This document shows, in pieces, positions 8,430-17,765 of a DNA stretch of 64,000 nt. The translations under genes and the position numbers were made by a program. Every line of letters begins with the position of its first letter. The first letter of the stretch is position 1. Source of the DNA: Chitinophagaceae bacterium (GTDB taxonomy: Bacteria > Bacteroidota > Bacteroidia > Chitinophagales > Chitinophagaceae). The notes under the pieces are model-generated. The model was not told where the DNA came from and did no database searches. It saw only the letters and a program-made list of their open reading frames with translations. The DNA lies in the NCBI GenBank assembly GCA_017307755.1, contig JAFKGQ010000005.1, forward strand, positions 372,001 through 436,000, given 5' to 3'.

Positions 8430-9749
8430 ATGCGTATCGTGTTTTCTATTAAAAAGGTGTTGCTGCTGGCTTCGACAGCAGCAATGATATCCTTGCTGAC
8501 GGGTTGTTATAAATATAAGGAGCAGCCGCAGGTGGCCAATCCTGCCTATATCAGGGTTTTTAATTCCATACCTTTCACGGTGGATGCCATGCATGCCGGC
8601 CAGGCAGCACCCTTTCTGTGCTTTTTGGTCGACCCTGTGAAAGATGCTGATGGCATTGCCAATGGCGGGGCGATCGTAGGAGATTGGCTGCATACACGTG
8701 AACTATTCTCCCTCTCCTATGCGGCTGATGCGGCTACAGCCATGAATGCACAGTCGACGATCAACGTGATCAATACCGGCCTGCCGACACAAAATGTAGT
8801 CAATGCCAATTATGAATATCCAGGCAAGCTGCATGTGCTGACGTCTCCCCCGATGAACGGTATGGATATGTCCGCGTGGGCGCAGATGCCTTCAGGCAAG
8901 CACCACATCATTTTCGTCACCCGTCCGGAGGATGACCGTCCTTTTAGTCAATTGCCGGGAAGCCTGCGCAAGAATGTCATTATCGACACGACGGTGGACC
9001 TGCAGGCAGGAGAAGTGTACACCATCAATGCATTAGCGACGGACATAGATAAGAACCAGTATGGCGCGGATGTTCGGCATGAGCAATTCGTGCATGAGAA
9101 ATTCGACCCAGGCCGCATCTATGCAGCTTTCTACAATCTTTCCAGTGTGAGGCCCTACCTGGCCACCGACCCTCACTTCCCGTTCTACTGGTACTATGCG
9201 GACACGATGACCATCTCCTACACCTGCTGGATCAACGATGACAATTATTCCTCCGGCGGCCTGTCTTACCCTGCATGGCCCTTGCCTGGAAGCGACAATG
9301 TCTATATGACGACTCTCTATCGTGGAAAAAATGACGGTACTGTATTTACACCCCTGCCATTCCTTTCCAGGGATTACTTCTTTGATCAACAGGGGGTTTT
9401 GAGGACGATGGTTTTCAGCGCGGGGGCTTCCAACACCGGAACGATGCCCTTCTACGGATTTAAGCTGACACAAACCTCTCCTTCGTCCCTCCAATATGGC
9501 ACCTATCCCAACCTGTTGTGCAACGCTGATCCGGCTAATTTCAATACCCAGGACCCGAATGTAGTAAATGTTAGCGGGTCCACACCGCTGAATGGACCGA
9601 AAGCGTACAACTACCAGGCCAGTCTTTTCAGGGTCATCCAGTCCGGGACATCCCTGAATATCTATCCCACCGTCAACATCTTCGAGGTCATCAATGACAG
9701 GATCTATCTGATGCAGATGCAGCGGGACTTCGAAAAAGTGCCGCAATAA
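8430..9749 (+). CDS. Conserved lipoprotein of unknown family (second lipoprotein), cassette A
   Basis: This is a 439-residue predicted lipoprotein with signal peptide and lipobox LLTGC (Cys near 26). It is clearly paralogous to 24667-25884. Shared landmarks include PAY.RVFNS near the N-terminus, a VDP..DA.GI..GG.IVGD segment, N.EYPG, and the very similar SWAQMPSG.H.I.F block. Further on come D.T..L..GEVYT, a FYNLS block, and a C-terminal N....VY.M..QR motif. The N-terminal RVFNS start is reminiscent of DUF4397, but I do not recognise a named family for the remainder. It sits 26 bases after the DUF4397-like gene and 27 bases before the first fasciclin gene. Its conserved position in both cassettes suggests a core component. 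Confidence 0.7.
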   Translation: MRIVFSIKKVLLLASTAAMISLLTGCYKYKEQPQVANPAYIRVFNSIPFTVDAMHAGQAAPFLCFLVDPVKDADGIANGGAIVGDWLHTRELFSLSYAADAATAMNAQSTINVINTGLPTQNVVNANYEYPGKLHVLTSPPMNGMDMSAWAQMPSGKHHIIFVTRPEDDRPFSQLPGSLRKNVIIDTTVDLQAGEVYTINALATDIDKNQYGADVRHEQFVHEKFDPGRIYAAFYNLSSVRPYLATDPHFPFYWYYADTMTISYTCWINDDNYSSGGLSYPAWPLPGSDNVYMTTLYRGKNDGTVFTPLPFLSRDYFFDQQGVLRTMVFSAGASNTGTMPFYGFKLTQTSPSSLQYGTYPNLLCNADPANFNTQDPNVVNVSGSTPLNGPKAYNYQASLFRVIQSGTSLNIYPTVNIFEVINDRIYLMQMQRDFEKVPQ

Positions 9750-9776
9750 TCCATTTATAAAAAAACAGTATATACT

Positions 9777-10886
9777 ATGCATACCATATTTCACAGATAT
9801 TCTTTCGGTGCGGCGCTCTTTCTGGCGGCAGGGCTTTGGTGCGCCTGTTCCAAGAGCAACAGCGGACCGCAAACGCCGGTGAAGGTCGATGCGACGGTGC
9901 AACCTCTACAGTTCATGCTTGACAATAACTTTTCCTTCAGCAAATTCGACACACTGATGAAAAAGTCGGGCTATATGGACAGTCTTGGCAATGGAAGGAT
10001 GCATACGCTGTTCGTCCCGGACAATAATGCTTTTATCAATGCCAATATCAGTGTGGACAGCCTGCTGGCCCTCCCAAAAGACTCTTTGCGGCAATTTGTG
10101 GGAAATCATGTTTTTCAAGGGATGGTGACAACGGACCTGATCCCGCAGACCATTACAAATCCAATGGTGGCTTCCAACGGACAGACCCTGTATTTCAGCA
10201 AACCGATCATCACTTCTTCCAGAGCTTCTACACCTGACCAGGTAAAGGCCCTTCAGCAAACCTTGCATGTCAATGGGATCAAGGCAACGCTGGTGGATCA
10301 GCGGGCGGTGGATGGAGCATTGCATGTCATGCAATTCCCTTTGCGTACCACCGTTGCCAGTGTGGGGGGGTATCTGCTGTCACACCCTGAATACAGCTAT
10401 TTTGTGGCGGCCCTTCGCAAGTTCAACATGTTCGATCAGCTGAACACTGCCGGACCGTATACAGTATTTGCCCCGAATAATGATGCTATGACCAATAACG
10501 GTATTACCATAGATATGATCAACAGCGATACATTTGACGTCCAGCATTATCAGCCCTACCTGTTCTCTGCCAACTGGCTGCCCACCAGGACATACATGAC
10601 GGACTTTTCGGATGCGCCGCTGCCCAACGATAATAGTGGAAATCCCACGGGTTATACAAGGTATGGGACAATACAGTACAGTTTTGCGGATTATAATCCC
10701 GTGCTGCGTATTGCGGTAACCAATTATACCTCATGGCTGGGACCCGGATATACGATATACAATAATGTAGGACCTAATGCCCAGGCATATGCGAAAGATC
10801 AGCAGCCGGCGCTCAATGGCGTCATCATGCCGACCAATAATATCCTGGTATATCCGGACAGTGTCTATCTATATACACCCCATTAA
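9777..10886 (+). CDS. Tandem-FAS1 (fasciclin) lipoprotein 1, cassette A
   Basis: This is a 369-residue predicted lipoprotein (lipobox WCAC, then SKSN) with two FAS1 domains. Domain 1, about 38-190, starts MLDNNFSFSKFDTLM, with the H1-like motif HTLFVPDNNAF, the H2-like NHVFQG and the end motif DGALHVMQF. Domain 2, about 200-355, starts YFVAALRKFNMFDQL, with YTVFAPNNDAM and ends LNGVIM. FAS1 domains are extracellular modules known in adhesion proteins, with binding to proteins or polysaccharides. No enzyme motif is visible. The closest counterpart in cassette B is 25895-26950 (NNFSFS.F at the same place). It is the first of four consecutive fasciclin genes with 11-16 base spacing, so it is surely part of one transcript. 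Confidence 0.87.
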   Translation: MHTIFHRYSFGAALFLAAGLWCACSKSNSGPQTPVKVDATVQPLQFMLDNNFSFSKFDTLMKKSGYMDSLGNGRMHTLFVPDNNAFINANISVDSLLALPKDSLRQFVGNHVFQGMVTTDLIPQTITNPMVASNGQTLYFSKPIITSSRASTPDQVKALQQTLHVNGIKATLVDQRAVDGALHVMQFPLRTTVASVGGYLLSHPEYSYFVAALRKFNMFDQLNTAGPYTVFAPNNDAMTNNGITIDMINSDTFDVQHYQPYLFSANWLPTRTYMTDFSDAPLPNDNSGNPTGYTRYGTIQYSFADYNPVLRIAVTNYTSWLGPGYTIYNNVGPNAQAYAKDQQPALNGVIMPTNNILVYPDSVYLYTPH

Positions 10887-10902
10887 TCAAAAAAAATAAT
10901 TT

Positions 10903-12159
10903 ATGATAAAGCGTTTTGGTATTGTGCCGGTTCTGGCTTTCCTTGTTTTTTCCTGCCAGAAAAATGGGATGAACGATTTTAGGAAGGCTGCCCATCCGAT
11001 GGCCGACAGCACATCCGATGTCCGTATGGTATTAAAAAGCAGCCCGGTAAGTTTGTTTCTGCAGGCTGCCAAAAAGACCGGTCTTGACAGCCTCCTGCGT
11101 CCTGATCAATATTTTACGGTGTTTGCGCCTGTCGATGACGCCATGATCGCCGCAGGGCTGGACAAGGGGCATATTGAAAGCCTGCCGGCTGACTCATTGA
11201 GAAAGATCGTCCTGTTCCATGTTGCCCAGGGCGCGTATAGTCAGGCTGCTCTCTCCACCGCGCTCTATAGTGTGGAGATGAAGAGCCTTCGCAAAGACCT
11301 CTCCATAGACCGGGGCTCTGCCAGCTCTATTTTGTACCAGCAGAACTTGTACGCCAAAATATCGGGTGTATTGTACCTCAACGGAGAGCCTGTGGGCAAA
11401 GCCGGCGATACGGCCTGGACGGCGTCCAACGGCTATATCTGGCCCATACAAACTGTGCTGCAGGCTCCCACGCAAAGTATCTGGCAGATAGCCCAAAGCA
11501 GGCCTGAGCTCAGCATGTATCTGGCGGCCATGCGCATCAATGACAGCATTTATCAGTCGATCGGGTGGATTTTTCGTCCGGGGTGGGGGAATTCGAAGAC
11601 AGTTGCCGGGGACAGCGTAAGCTATGGTTGGGTCGTTTATGATAACCTGACGAATACCCAAACGTACGGGCTTGCCCGCGCTACCGTCTTTGCTCCCACC
11701 AATGCGGCATTTGAGGCAGCCGGATTCCACACGTACAAGGACCTGTTGAACTATGATACTACGATGACACCCGGATATGCGGGATATCAGCCTGGTGTGG
11801 GCTGGCTGTATAACTATCTCCCGATGGACAGCATCCTCAAAACGCATGTGATCATCAATGCGGGAAATTATACCGCTGTCCGCATACCCTATCATCTGAG
11901 TTTGTACAATGACCTGATGTACAATCCGGATATCAATAACGGAGGGTTCAACACAGTAGATTTTATGAATATCTACAACGGTCATGCCGCCCCGATGCCC
12001 AATCAGCTGCTGCAGTTTTCCGGAAGCAACGGTGCGGTGAAGATCAACTGGAGCCCCAATGCGGCGCCGGCGGGTCTTCCGGCGGACAAGAGCCGGCATA
12101 TCATGGCGCTAAACGGTGTAGTGTACGAAATCGATCAATTATTCACCCCACATCAATAA
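10903..12159 (+). CDS. Tandem-FAS1 (fasciclin) lipoprotein 2, cassette A
   Basis: This is a 418-residue predicted lipoprotein with a short signal and lipobox VFSC followed by QKNG. FAS1 domain 1 (about 45-190) contains SLFLQAAKKTGLDSLL, the H1 motif YFTVFAPVDDAMIAAG and the H2-like FHVAQG. FAS1 domain 2 (about 200-415) contains ATVFAPTNAAFEAAGF, a long insertion with aromatic residues, and the terminal LNGVVYEIDQLF. The second domain is longer than a typical FAS1 because of the insert. The best partner in cassette B is 26962-28185, which has the same large second domain. The extra cassette A protein at 13218 belongs to the same subgroup. Probably surface-exposed; ligand unknown. Confidence 0.87.
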   Translation: MIKRFGIVPVLAFLVFSCQKNGMNDFRKAAHPMADSTSDVRMVLKSSPVSLFLQAAKKTGLDSLLRPDQYFTVFAPVDDAMIAAGLDKGHIESLPADSLRKIVLFHVAQGAYSQAALSTALYSVEMKSLRKDLSIDRGSASSILYQQNLYAKISGVLYLNGEPVGKAGDTAWTASNGYIWPIQTVLQAPTQSIWQIAQSRPELSMYLAAMRINDSIYQSIGWIFRPGWGNSKTVAGDSVSYGWVVYDNLTNTQTYGLARATVFAPTNAAFEAAGFHTYKDLLNYDTTMTPGYAGYQPGVGWLYNYLPMDSILKTHVIINAGNYTAVRIPYHLSLYNDLMYNPDINNGGFNTVDFMNIYNGHAAPMPNQLLQFSGSNGAVKINWSPNAAPAGLPADKSRHIMALNGVVYEIDQLFTPHQ

Positions 12160-12171
12160 AAAGAATATAAC

Positions 12172-13206
12172 ATGAGCAATAAAGGTTTGAAATACCTGTT
12201 GGGCATACTCCTGGCGACAGCCGTAGGAGCTTGCAAGAAGGACGATGGGGGTTCCGCCGGCACTCATCCGCAGTATGACAAGAACTATTATGGCCGCCAG
12301 GCTTTTGTCATAGCGCTGAACAGCAACTACCAAAACTATGATTCGGCATTGAAGCAGACGGGGCTCATCGATACGCTGGCGAGCACGGGCCCTTTCACTA
12401 CTTTTCTGCTGAGCAATAATTCGCTGCCCCCGTATTCCTTTCCCACTGATATCAATTTTATCCTGAAGTCCCTGATCCTGCCGGGCAATGTCTCCTTAAA
12501 GGCACTGCCTTTTGGCCGCAACCAGCGATTTACTTCGTTGATGGGCAATCATATTTATCTAAGCAAGTACCCCTCCGGAACGGATTCAGCCGCCTATATT
12601 TTAAATGGAACACCCGTATTCGCAGTGGATAATTCCACCACCAATGGGCCTCTCAATGTCATCGACCAGACCATCCCTAACCTGGAGCGTTATTCCAGCA
12701 TCACCGGATTTGTGCAGGGGGCCAAGGAACTGACGTTCCTTTCGCTTGCCCTGAGACGGACGGGATTGGATAAATTACTGGCCGACACCACCAGGAATTT
12801 TACGTTTTTGGCGCCTGCCGATGATGCGTTCAAGAAATCCACTGATGGGGATCTCAACAGCTACGACGGCCTTCTGCAGGCAGATACGGCGAAATTATCC
12901 CGTATCCTGCGCCTGCATATCATCGGGGAGCGGAATTTCTATACTGATCTCAACCGGCAATTGGGCAATGCCGACACCATGGCGATCACCACCCTACTGG
13001 GCAATGATCCACAAATCAAATTTTATGCGTCCAGGCAGTGGTGGGGAGCGACCTATTATTTCATAGGCCCGGGCAACTGGGACAACAGTACGAATCCTCC
13101 GACGGCCTATCCAGCCGGAGTATACCAGATCAACTGGGTTCCGCAGCAGGATAAGATTGCCGTCAATGGCGTCATCCTCGAACTGGACAATATCCTTTTA
13201 CCATAA
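12172..13206 (+). CDS. Tandem-FAS1 (fasciclin) lipoprotein 3, cassette A
   Basis: This is a 344-residue predicted lipoprotein with lipobox VGAC followed directly by KKDD. That sequence resembles the acidic/lysine surface-export signal described for Bacteroidota lipoproteins, so this member is the best supported as truly surface-exposed. The first FAS1 domain (about 38-180) is degenerate: FTTFLLSNNS replaces the usual T.FAP.N.AF, and its end is LNVIDQTI. The second (about 185-343) is typical, with FTFLAPADDAFKKS, LHIIGER and the terminal VNGVILELDNILL. Its position matches 28209-29195 in cassette B. It lies 12 bases after the previous gene. Confidence 0.87.
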   Translation: MSNKGLKYLLGILLATAVGACKKDDGGSAGTHPQYDKNYYGRQAFVIALNSNYQNYDSALKQTGLIDTLASTGPFTTFLLSNNSLPPYSFPTDINFILKSLILPGNVSLKALPFGRNQRFTSLMGNHIYLSKYPSGTDSAAYILNGTPVFAVDNSTTNGPLNVIDQTIPNLERYSSITGFVQGAKELTFLSLALRRTGLDKLLADTTRNFTFLAPADDAFKKSTDGDLNSYDGLLQADTAKLSRILRLHIIGERNFYTDLNRQLGNADTMAITTLLGNDPQIKFYASRQWWGATYYFIGPGNWDNSTNPPTAYPAGVYQINWVPQQDKIAVNGVILELDNILLP

Positions 13207-13217
13207 AAACGTGTAGT

Positions 13218-14354
13218 ATGAAAATATTCCGATTAAAATACGCCGGCTTGTTCTTTTTACTGTTGGCGGCGTTTTCCTGCACCAAAAAAGAGTATAATGC
13301 CACTCCAAACGTGGTGTCGCTGAGCCAGGATATTCAAAAGGAGAGCGGGCTAAGCTTGTTCCGTCAGGCGCTTGCCAGGACCGGCCTGGACACTGTGCTG
13401 GCGGGAGGCGGTCCTTATACCGTCTTTGCACCGGTGGATAGCGCTTTCATAGCCTCGGGGTTTACAGCAGACAAAATATCCGGATATCCCGCGGACAAGC
13501 TGAGGGACATCATTTCGTTCCATATCCTGCCCGGCCGTATCGGCAGCGCGACGCTGGCGGGTTTTTTATCCGACACCCTGCAAAGCCTGAACAGCAGGCA
13601 GAGCCCCATTGTTACACAGAATTATTTCGGCACTTTTCTCAATGGTGTCAGAGTGGTACAGGGCAATATCAACCTGGCGGACGGTGTTCTTCACAAATTG
13701 GGTGCAGTCTGTATTCCCCCTTCGGGTGATATTCTGGCAACATTGGACAGTTTACCAAATACCAAAATGGCGGCTTATATCTTTCACCAGTCGCTGGGTT
13801 TGGCACTATTTGCCCGTACTCCGGCGACCCTGTTCCTGCCTGTCCCTCCCCAGGGCGGCTATCATATACTGGATTTTAACTATGCCACACCTTATTATTC
13901 GTCCACGATGCTGATACCTTCCGACGATGCTTTCAAAGCATATGGATATAACAACATTTCTGATCTTGCTGCTGTAGACACGGTTCATCGTACGAATATG
14001 CTCGCCAGCTGTATCCTGTACGGCAGCTATTTTACGGCAGACTTTATGGGCGGCCGTTCCGTAGGAAATCTGGGCAACGGTAGCAGCCCCGGCGGCCAGC
14101 AGCCGATTGGCAACTTTGCCAACAACGGCTCTGTGGGGATTATTACCGCCAACAACCAATGGAATTATTATAATCTGTGGCTCACTAACGGGAACTATGA
14201 AATTGCCAACGACGGGTTGACCATCAATGGATCAGGCGTTTCGGTATCGCCCCGTATCATCCAACCCAATATCGTCACCACCACCGGCGTGGTGCATATC
14301 ATCGACCAGGTCTTTGCTCCTAACGGAGGATATTCACCGAAAGGACCGCAGTAA
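13218..14354 (+). CDS. Tandem-FAS1 (fasciclin) lipoprotein 4, cassette A only
   Basis: This is a 378-residue predicted lipoprotein (lipobox AFSC, then TKKE). FAS1 domain 1 (about 38-170) has SLFRQALARTGLDTVL, YTVFAPVDSAFIASGF, the H2 motif FHILPGRIG and the end DGVLHKLG. Domain 2 (about 178-370) has STMLIPSDDAFKAYGY and the terminal TGVVHIIDQVF. It also has an insert rich in Gly, Asn and aromatic residues, as in 10903-12159 and 26962-28185, and so belongs to that subgroup. Cassette B has no equivalent fourth fasciclin gene. This one is therefore either a tandem duplication within A or a loss in B. The stop is 49 bases before the ATG of the Oar-like receptor. Confidence 0.87.
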   Translation: MKIFRLKYAGLFFLLLAAFSCTKKEYNATPNVVSLSQDIQKESGLSLFRQALARTGLDTVLAGGGPYTVFAPVDSAFIASGFTADKISGYPADKLRDIISFHILPGRIGSATLAGFLSDTLQSLNSRQSPIVTQNYFGTFLNGVRVVQGNINLADGVLHKLGAVCIPPSGDILATLDSLPNTKMAAYIFHQSLGLALFARTPATLFLPVPPQGGYHILDFNYATPYYSSTMLIPSDDAFKAYGYNNISDLAAVDTVHRTNMLASCILYGSYFTADFMGGRSVGNLGNGSSPGGQQPIGNFANNGSVGIITANNQWNYYNLWLTNGNYEIANDGLTINGSGVSVSPRIIQPNIVTTTGVVHIIDQVFAPNGGYSPKGPQ

Positions 14355-14403
14355 TAGAATGTGGTGTAGCTGGTTATTATTGAATTGTATTCAAATTTTT
14401 TAT

Positions 14404-17400
14404 ATGAAACGATGTTTTTTTCTTTCGAGCTTTTTGCTGGCCTTATTGCTGATATTCACGCAGCGTAGCAACGGCCAGGAAACGCGGGGCGCTTTTCGTG
14501 GAAGGATTACAGATAGTCTCGGACAGCCCGTTGCCGGAGTGACTGTGACGGCCCTGCATCTTCCGACGGGCACTCCTTATGTGACGACGACTTCCACCGA
14601 TGGGAGATATAACCTGCCGGGCCTGCTGGTAGGGGGACCTTACCAACTGAGCGTCACAGCTGTGGGGTGGGGAACCAGGCAACAGGATAATCTCCAGGCG
14701 ACGCTGGGAGAGGCGCAGGTATGGAATTTTACCTTGAAGATCGAGGCCTTGCAGCTCACAGGAGTCACTGTAAAAGCCGTAGCGCCGAGAGGACGGCAGG
14801 CCAACAGGACAGGGGCTGGGACCAATATTTCCAAAGAACAGATAGCCAATATGCCTACTATCAACCGGAGCATTACCGACATGACGAAACTGGTGCCGCA
14901 GGGGTCCAAGGACAATTCCTTTGCAGGATCCAGTTTTAGGTATAATAATGTGACGGTAGATGGAGCCATCAATAACGATGCCATCGGCTTCAGCCCTTCC
15001 ATGGGTGGTATTGTCGGGACTTCCAATATGCCCGGCTCCAGCACCCGCAGCAATCCCATCTCGATGGATGCTATTCAGGATATGCAGGTCTACCTGGCCC
15101 CTTATGACGTGACGATCGGTAATTTCACGGGCGGCAGCATCAACGCGGTCACCCGCAGCGGCACCAATAAGGTGGAGGGATCTGTATACGGATATGGAAG
15201 GAATGCGACGATCACCGGTCCGGAGAATGCGGGCGACAAGAGTAAAGTGCCGTCGGGATTCCATGATTATCAAACAGGTTTCCGGCTGGGTTTCCCTATT
15301 ATTAAGAACAAACTGTTTTTCTTTACCAGCGAGGAGATTGCCCGGCGGACGGATATTGTCCAGCAGGGGGCAAACAGCCCGGATGCAGCGGGGATTTTGA
15401 GTCTGCAGGATGCACAGAACATCCATGATGCGATGGCGAGCCGGTATGGATTCGACGCGGGGTCCTATGGGAATTTCGAAGCGTATGCGAATTCTGTAAA
15501 GTATTTCAACCGTCTGGACTGGAACATCGACGTCAGAAACCATCTGGCCGTCCGTAACAATACGATTACCTCTGAAGCCATCAACCTTGAGCGGGACCCG
15601 CAGGATTTCCGTTTTGGCAGCATTGCTTACAAACAGACGAATAATCAGACCTCTACCGTCGCCGAACTTACTACCCGGTGGTCCAACAAGCTGTATAACA
15701 GCCTGATCGTTGGCTACACCACCATCCACGACTACCGGACCCCCGGTGGCGACCCGGCCTTCCCGCAGGTGCAGATAGTAGGTCGTACGCCGGGGACCAC
15801 TATTTTCCTCGGTACTGACCGGGAGGCCAGCATTTTTAACATGCGGCAAAAGACCTGGGAGTTTACGGATAATTTCAATCTGAACCTGGGAAGGCATCAT
15901 CTGACACTGGGTACGCACAACGAGCTGTACAAGATAGATTATGGCTTTGTGAATTCATGGAATGGCCGGGTGGATTATCCCAGCATCGAGGCATTTCTGA
16001 ACAATCAGCCTAACCGGGTGCGGGGCAGCTTTAACTATGTGAACAACGACCGGAACTATATCCTTGCGAATCCGAGCGCGGTGTTCAATATCAATTTCTT
16101 CAGTCTTTATCTGCAGGACGAGATCCAGGTGAGTGACCGCTTTCGGATCACGCCGGGGATCCGTGTAGATTATGCGGATGTTCCGAACAAGCAGCCCCTG
16201 AGCGAGAAGACGATAAATGCATTGCCGGACCCTAACTTCGGCTATAGCTACAGTTATACGCAGCCCCGGTATATTAATAATTCCTATTTAGGACGGGCGC
16301 AGGTTTCGCCAAGGGTGGGCTTCAACTATGATGTGTTGGGGAACAAGCGGCTGGTGATCCGGGGCGGGTCGGGGTTGTTTACAGGCAGGATACCGTTTGC
16401 CTGGATTGGTTATGCTTTCTATAATACCGGGGATTCGTATGGAGCCTATGATCAACGTACCGACAATGGTTCCAGCCAATTCCTGCCCGGGACGGACCCA
16501 CTGCGTCATGCGCCGGGTCAGGGGATCGCGGGTTTTGCACAGCAGAATGGAGTTTTTGTCAATAAGAGCGGGGCGGGGCAGACCCAGGTAGACCTCATCG
16601 ACAACAGGTTTGTCATGCCGCAGATATGGCGGAGCAGCCTCGCGGTGGATTTCACTGACCCCAATGGTTTTAAGTATACCGTAGAAGGCATTTATACGCA
16701 GGTGGTAAAGGATGTCATGTTCCAGCAGGTGAACCTGAAGGATGGGCCGACAGCTTTTCCTTACGCCTACGATTCGGCTGCCAACCTTCGTCGCCAGCCT
16801 ATCTTCAACGGCAGTATCGACCCTCATTTCGCCAATGCGTATGAAATGTCCAATACTTCCCAGGGGCATAGGCTGCAGTTGACGGCGCAGGTCAGCAAAA
16901 ATTTCGACAATGGGGTGCATGCGATGGCAGCATATACCTATGGATGGTCCAAGGACATTGCCAATGGGGTCCGGAATTCAATGGAATCCAACTGGCAGCT
17001 GAACCAGGCATTGAATCCCAATAGTCCGGGACTGGCCTATTCCAATTTTGACATCCGTCATCGTATCATCGCCAATGTATCTTACCGTCTGGACTGGAAC
17101 AAAAGCTGGGCTACAACCTTCGCCCTTTTCGCCAGCTTCCAGTCCGGAGCGCCTTACACATATGGGTTTGTCAATTATACGATACAAAATACGCCGCAGC
17201 AGGTGAGCCTGACCTATATTCCGAACAAGGGGGAGGCCGTCAATTTTTTCCAGGATGCAAGGGATGAGAATGGGAACCTGGTACAGTCCGCCGCCGCGCA
17301 GGCGCAGGCTTTCAATGATTTTATCGACGGCAACAGCTATCTGCGTACGCGCCGAGGACGGTTTACCGAGCGGAATGCGGCGAGGACTCCCTGGAACAAT

Positions 17401-17709
17401 GACATTGACTTTCATTTCGCTCACGATTTCGGTATTGTGACGCGCAAGGGTGAAAGGCCTACGCATGTGATCACGGTGAGCTGGGATATCCTGAACCTTA
17501 CCAACCTGATCAACAAAGACTGGGGCTGGGTGTATTTTTCGCCCAATACCTATAATTCGATGTCCAGCGTAGGGCTGATACCTTTTATCCCGGCGAGAAG
17601 ATCGCAGGGGTATCCTTTGTTTACTTTCCAGAACCCGGGCAGGCCGTATGCGGTGGATTATGCGGCGAGCCGGTGGCAGATGCAGATGGGGTTGAGGTAT
17701 TCGTTTTAA
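14404..17709 (+). CDS. Oar-like TonB-dependent outer-membrane receptor, cassette A
   Basis: The protein has 1101 residues. The ATG at 14404 gives a proper signal peptide (MKRCFFLSSFLLALLLIF...NGQ); the frame is open upstream into the fasciclin gene but lacks a signal there. The order is carboxypeptidase-regulatory-like domain about 31-115 (GRITDSLGQPVAGVTV), plug about 125-270 with the Oar-family landmarks YNNVTVDGAINNDAIG and GNFTGGSINAVTRSGTNKV, then a large barrel ending in MQMGLRYSF. It has no STN domain, so it is a transporter or adhesion receptor rather than a sensor. It is about 85% identical by eye to 29220-32459 over a 105-residue plug stretch. A weak A/T-rich hairpin followed by T residues (14380-14400) lies just before the start and could modulate its expression. 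Confidence 0.92.
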   Translation: MKRCFFLSSFLLALLLIFTQRSNGQETRGAFRGRITDSLGQPVAGVTVTALHLPTGTPYVTTTSTDGRYNLPGLLVGGPYQLSVTAVGWGTRQQDNLQATLGEAQVWNFTLKIEALQLTGVTVKAVAPRGRQANRTGAGTNISKEQIANMPTINRSITDMTKLVPQGSKDNSFAGSSFRYNNVTVDGAINNDAIGFSPSMGGIVGTSNMPGSSTRSNPISMDAIQDMQVYLAPYDVTIGNFTGGSINAVTRSGTNKVEGSVYGYGRNATITGPENAGDKSKVPSGFHDYQTGFRLGFPIIKNKLFFFTSEEIARRTDIVQQGANSPDAAGILSLQDAQNIHDAMASRYGFDAGSYGNFEAYANSVKYFNRLDWNIDVRNHLAVRNNTITSEAINLERDPQDFRFGSIAYKQTNNQTSTVAELTTRWSNKLYNSLIVGYTTIHDYRTPGGDPAFPQVQIVGRTPGTTIFLGTDREASIFNMRQKTWEFTDNFNLNLGRHHLTLGTHNELYKIDYGFVNSWNGRVDYPSIEAFLNNQPNRVRGSFNYVNNDRNYILANPSAVFNINFFSLYLQDEIQVSDRFRITPGIRVDYADVPNKQPLSEKTINALPDPNFGYSYSYTQPRYINNSYLGRAQVSPRVGFNYDVLGNKRLVIRGGSGLFTGRIPFAWIGYAFYNTGDSYGAYDQRTDNGSSQFLPGTDPLRHAPGQGIAGFAQQNGVFVNKSGAGQTQVDLIDNRFVMPQIWRSSLAVDFTDPNGFKYTVEGIYTQVVKDVMFQQVNLKDGPTAFPYAYDSAANLRRQPIFNGSIDPHFANAYEMSNTSQGHRLQLTAQVSKNFDNGVHAMAAYTYGWSKDIANGVRNSMESNWQLNQALNPNSPGLAYSNFDIRHRIIANVSYRLDWNKSWATTFALFASFQSGAPYTYGFVNYTIQNTPQQVSLTYIPNKGEAVNFFQDARDENGNLVQSAAAQAQAFNDFIDGNSYLRTRRGRFTERNAARTPWNNDIDFHFAHDFGIVTRKGERPTHVITVSWDILNLTNLINKDWGWVYFSPNTYNSMSSVGLIPFIPARRSQGYPLFTFQNPGRPYAVDYAASRWQMQMGLRYSF

Positions 17710-17738
17710 AATTTAACACTGGCTTTAAACCCATCTCC

Positions 17739-17746
17739 TATTTTTG
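17739..17746 (+). promoter_or_regulatory. -7 promoter element of cassette B sigma-factor gene
   Basis: TATTTTTG is a perfect TAnnTTTG match 19 bases before the ATG at 17766. It lies within the 56-base gap after cassette A, where no terminator is visible. Cassette B therefore appears to have its own promoter but could also receive read-through from A. Confidence 0.55.
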
Positions 17747-17765
17747 TGGAAACTTTCTGCGAATC

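Noticed and set aside
14380..14400. TTGAAT/ATTCAA stem followed by T residues before the cassette A Oar-like receptor, considered as a terminator
   Set aside because: The stem has only six mostly A/T pairs and would be unstable. It is kept only as a possible weak modulator.
14227..14403. Upstream in-frame extension of the Oar-like receptor gene of cassette A, overlapping the fourth fasciclin gene
   Set aside because: The extension has no signal peptide and overlaps a well-supported coding sequence. The ATG at 14404 gives a normal signal peptide.
14443..15918. 491-codon open frame antisense to the Oar-like receptor gene
   Set aside because: It lies wholly opposite a clear receptor coding sequence, has arginine/histidine/proline-rich composition typical of a shadow frame, and shows no motif. 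The same holds for other long antisense frames at 11194-12099, 29703-30869, 27259-28152 and 62704-63747.
17673..17765. Longer start of the cassette B sigma factor
   Set aside because: It overlaps the end of the receptor gene, adds a non-sigma sequence and lies upstream of the perfect -7 element at 17739-17746.
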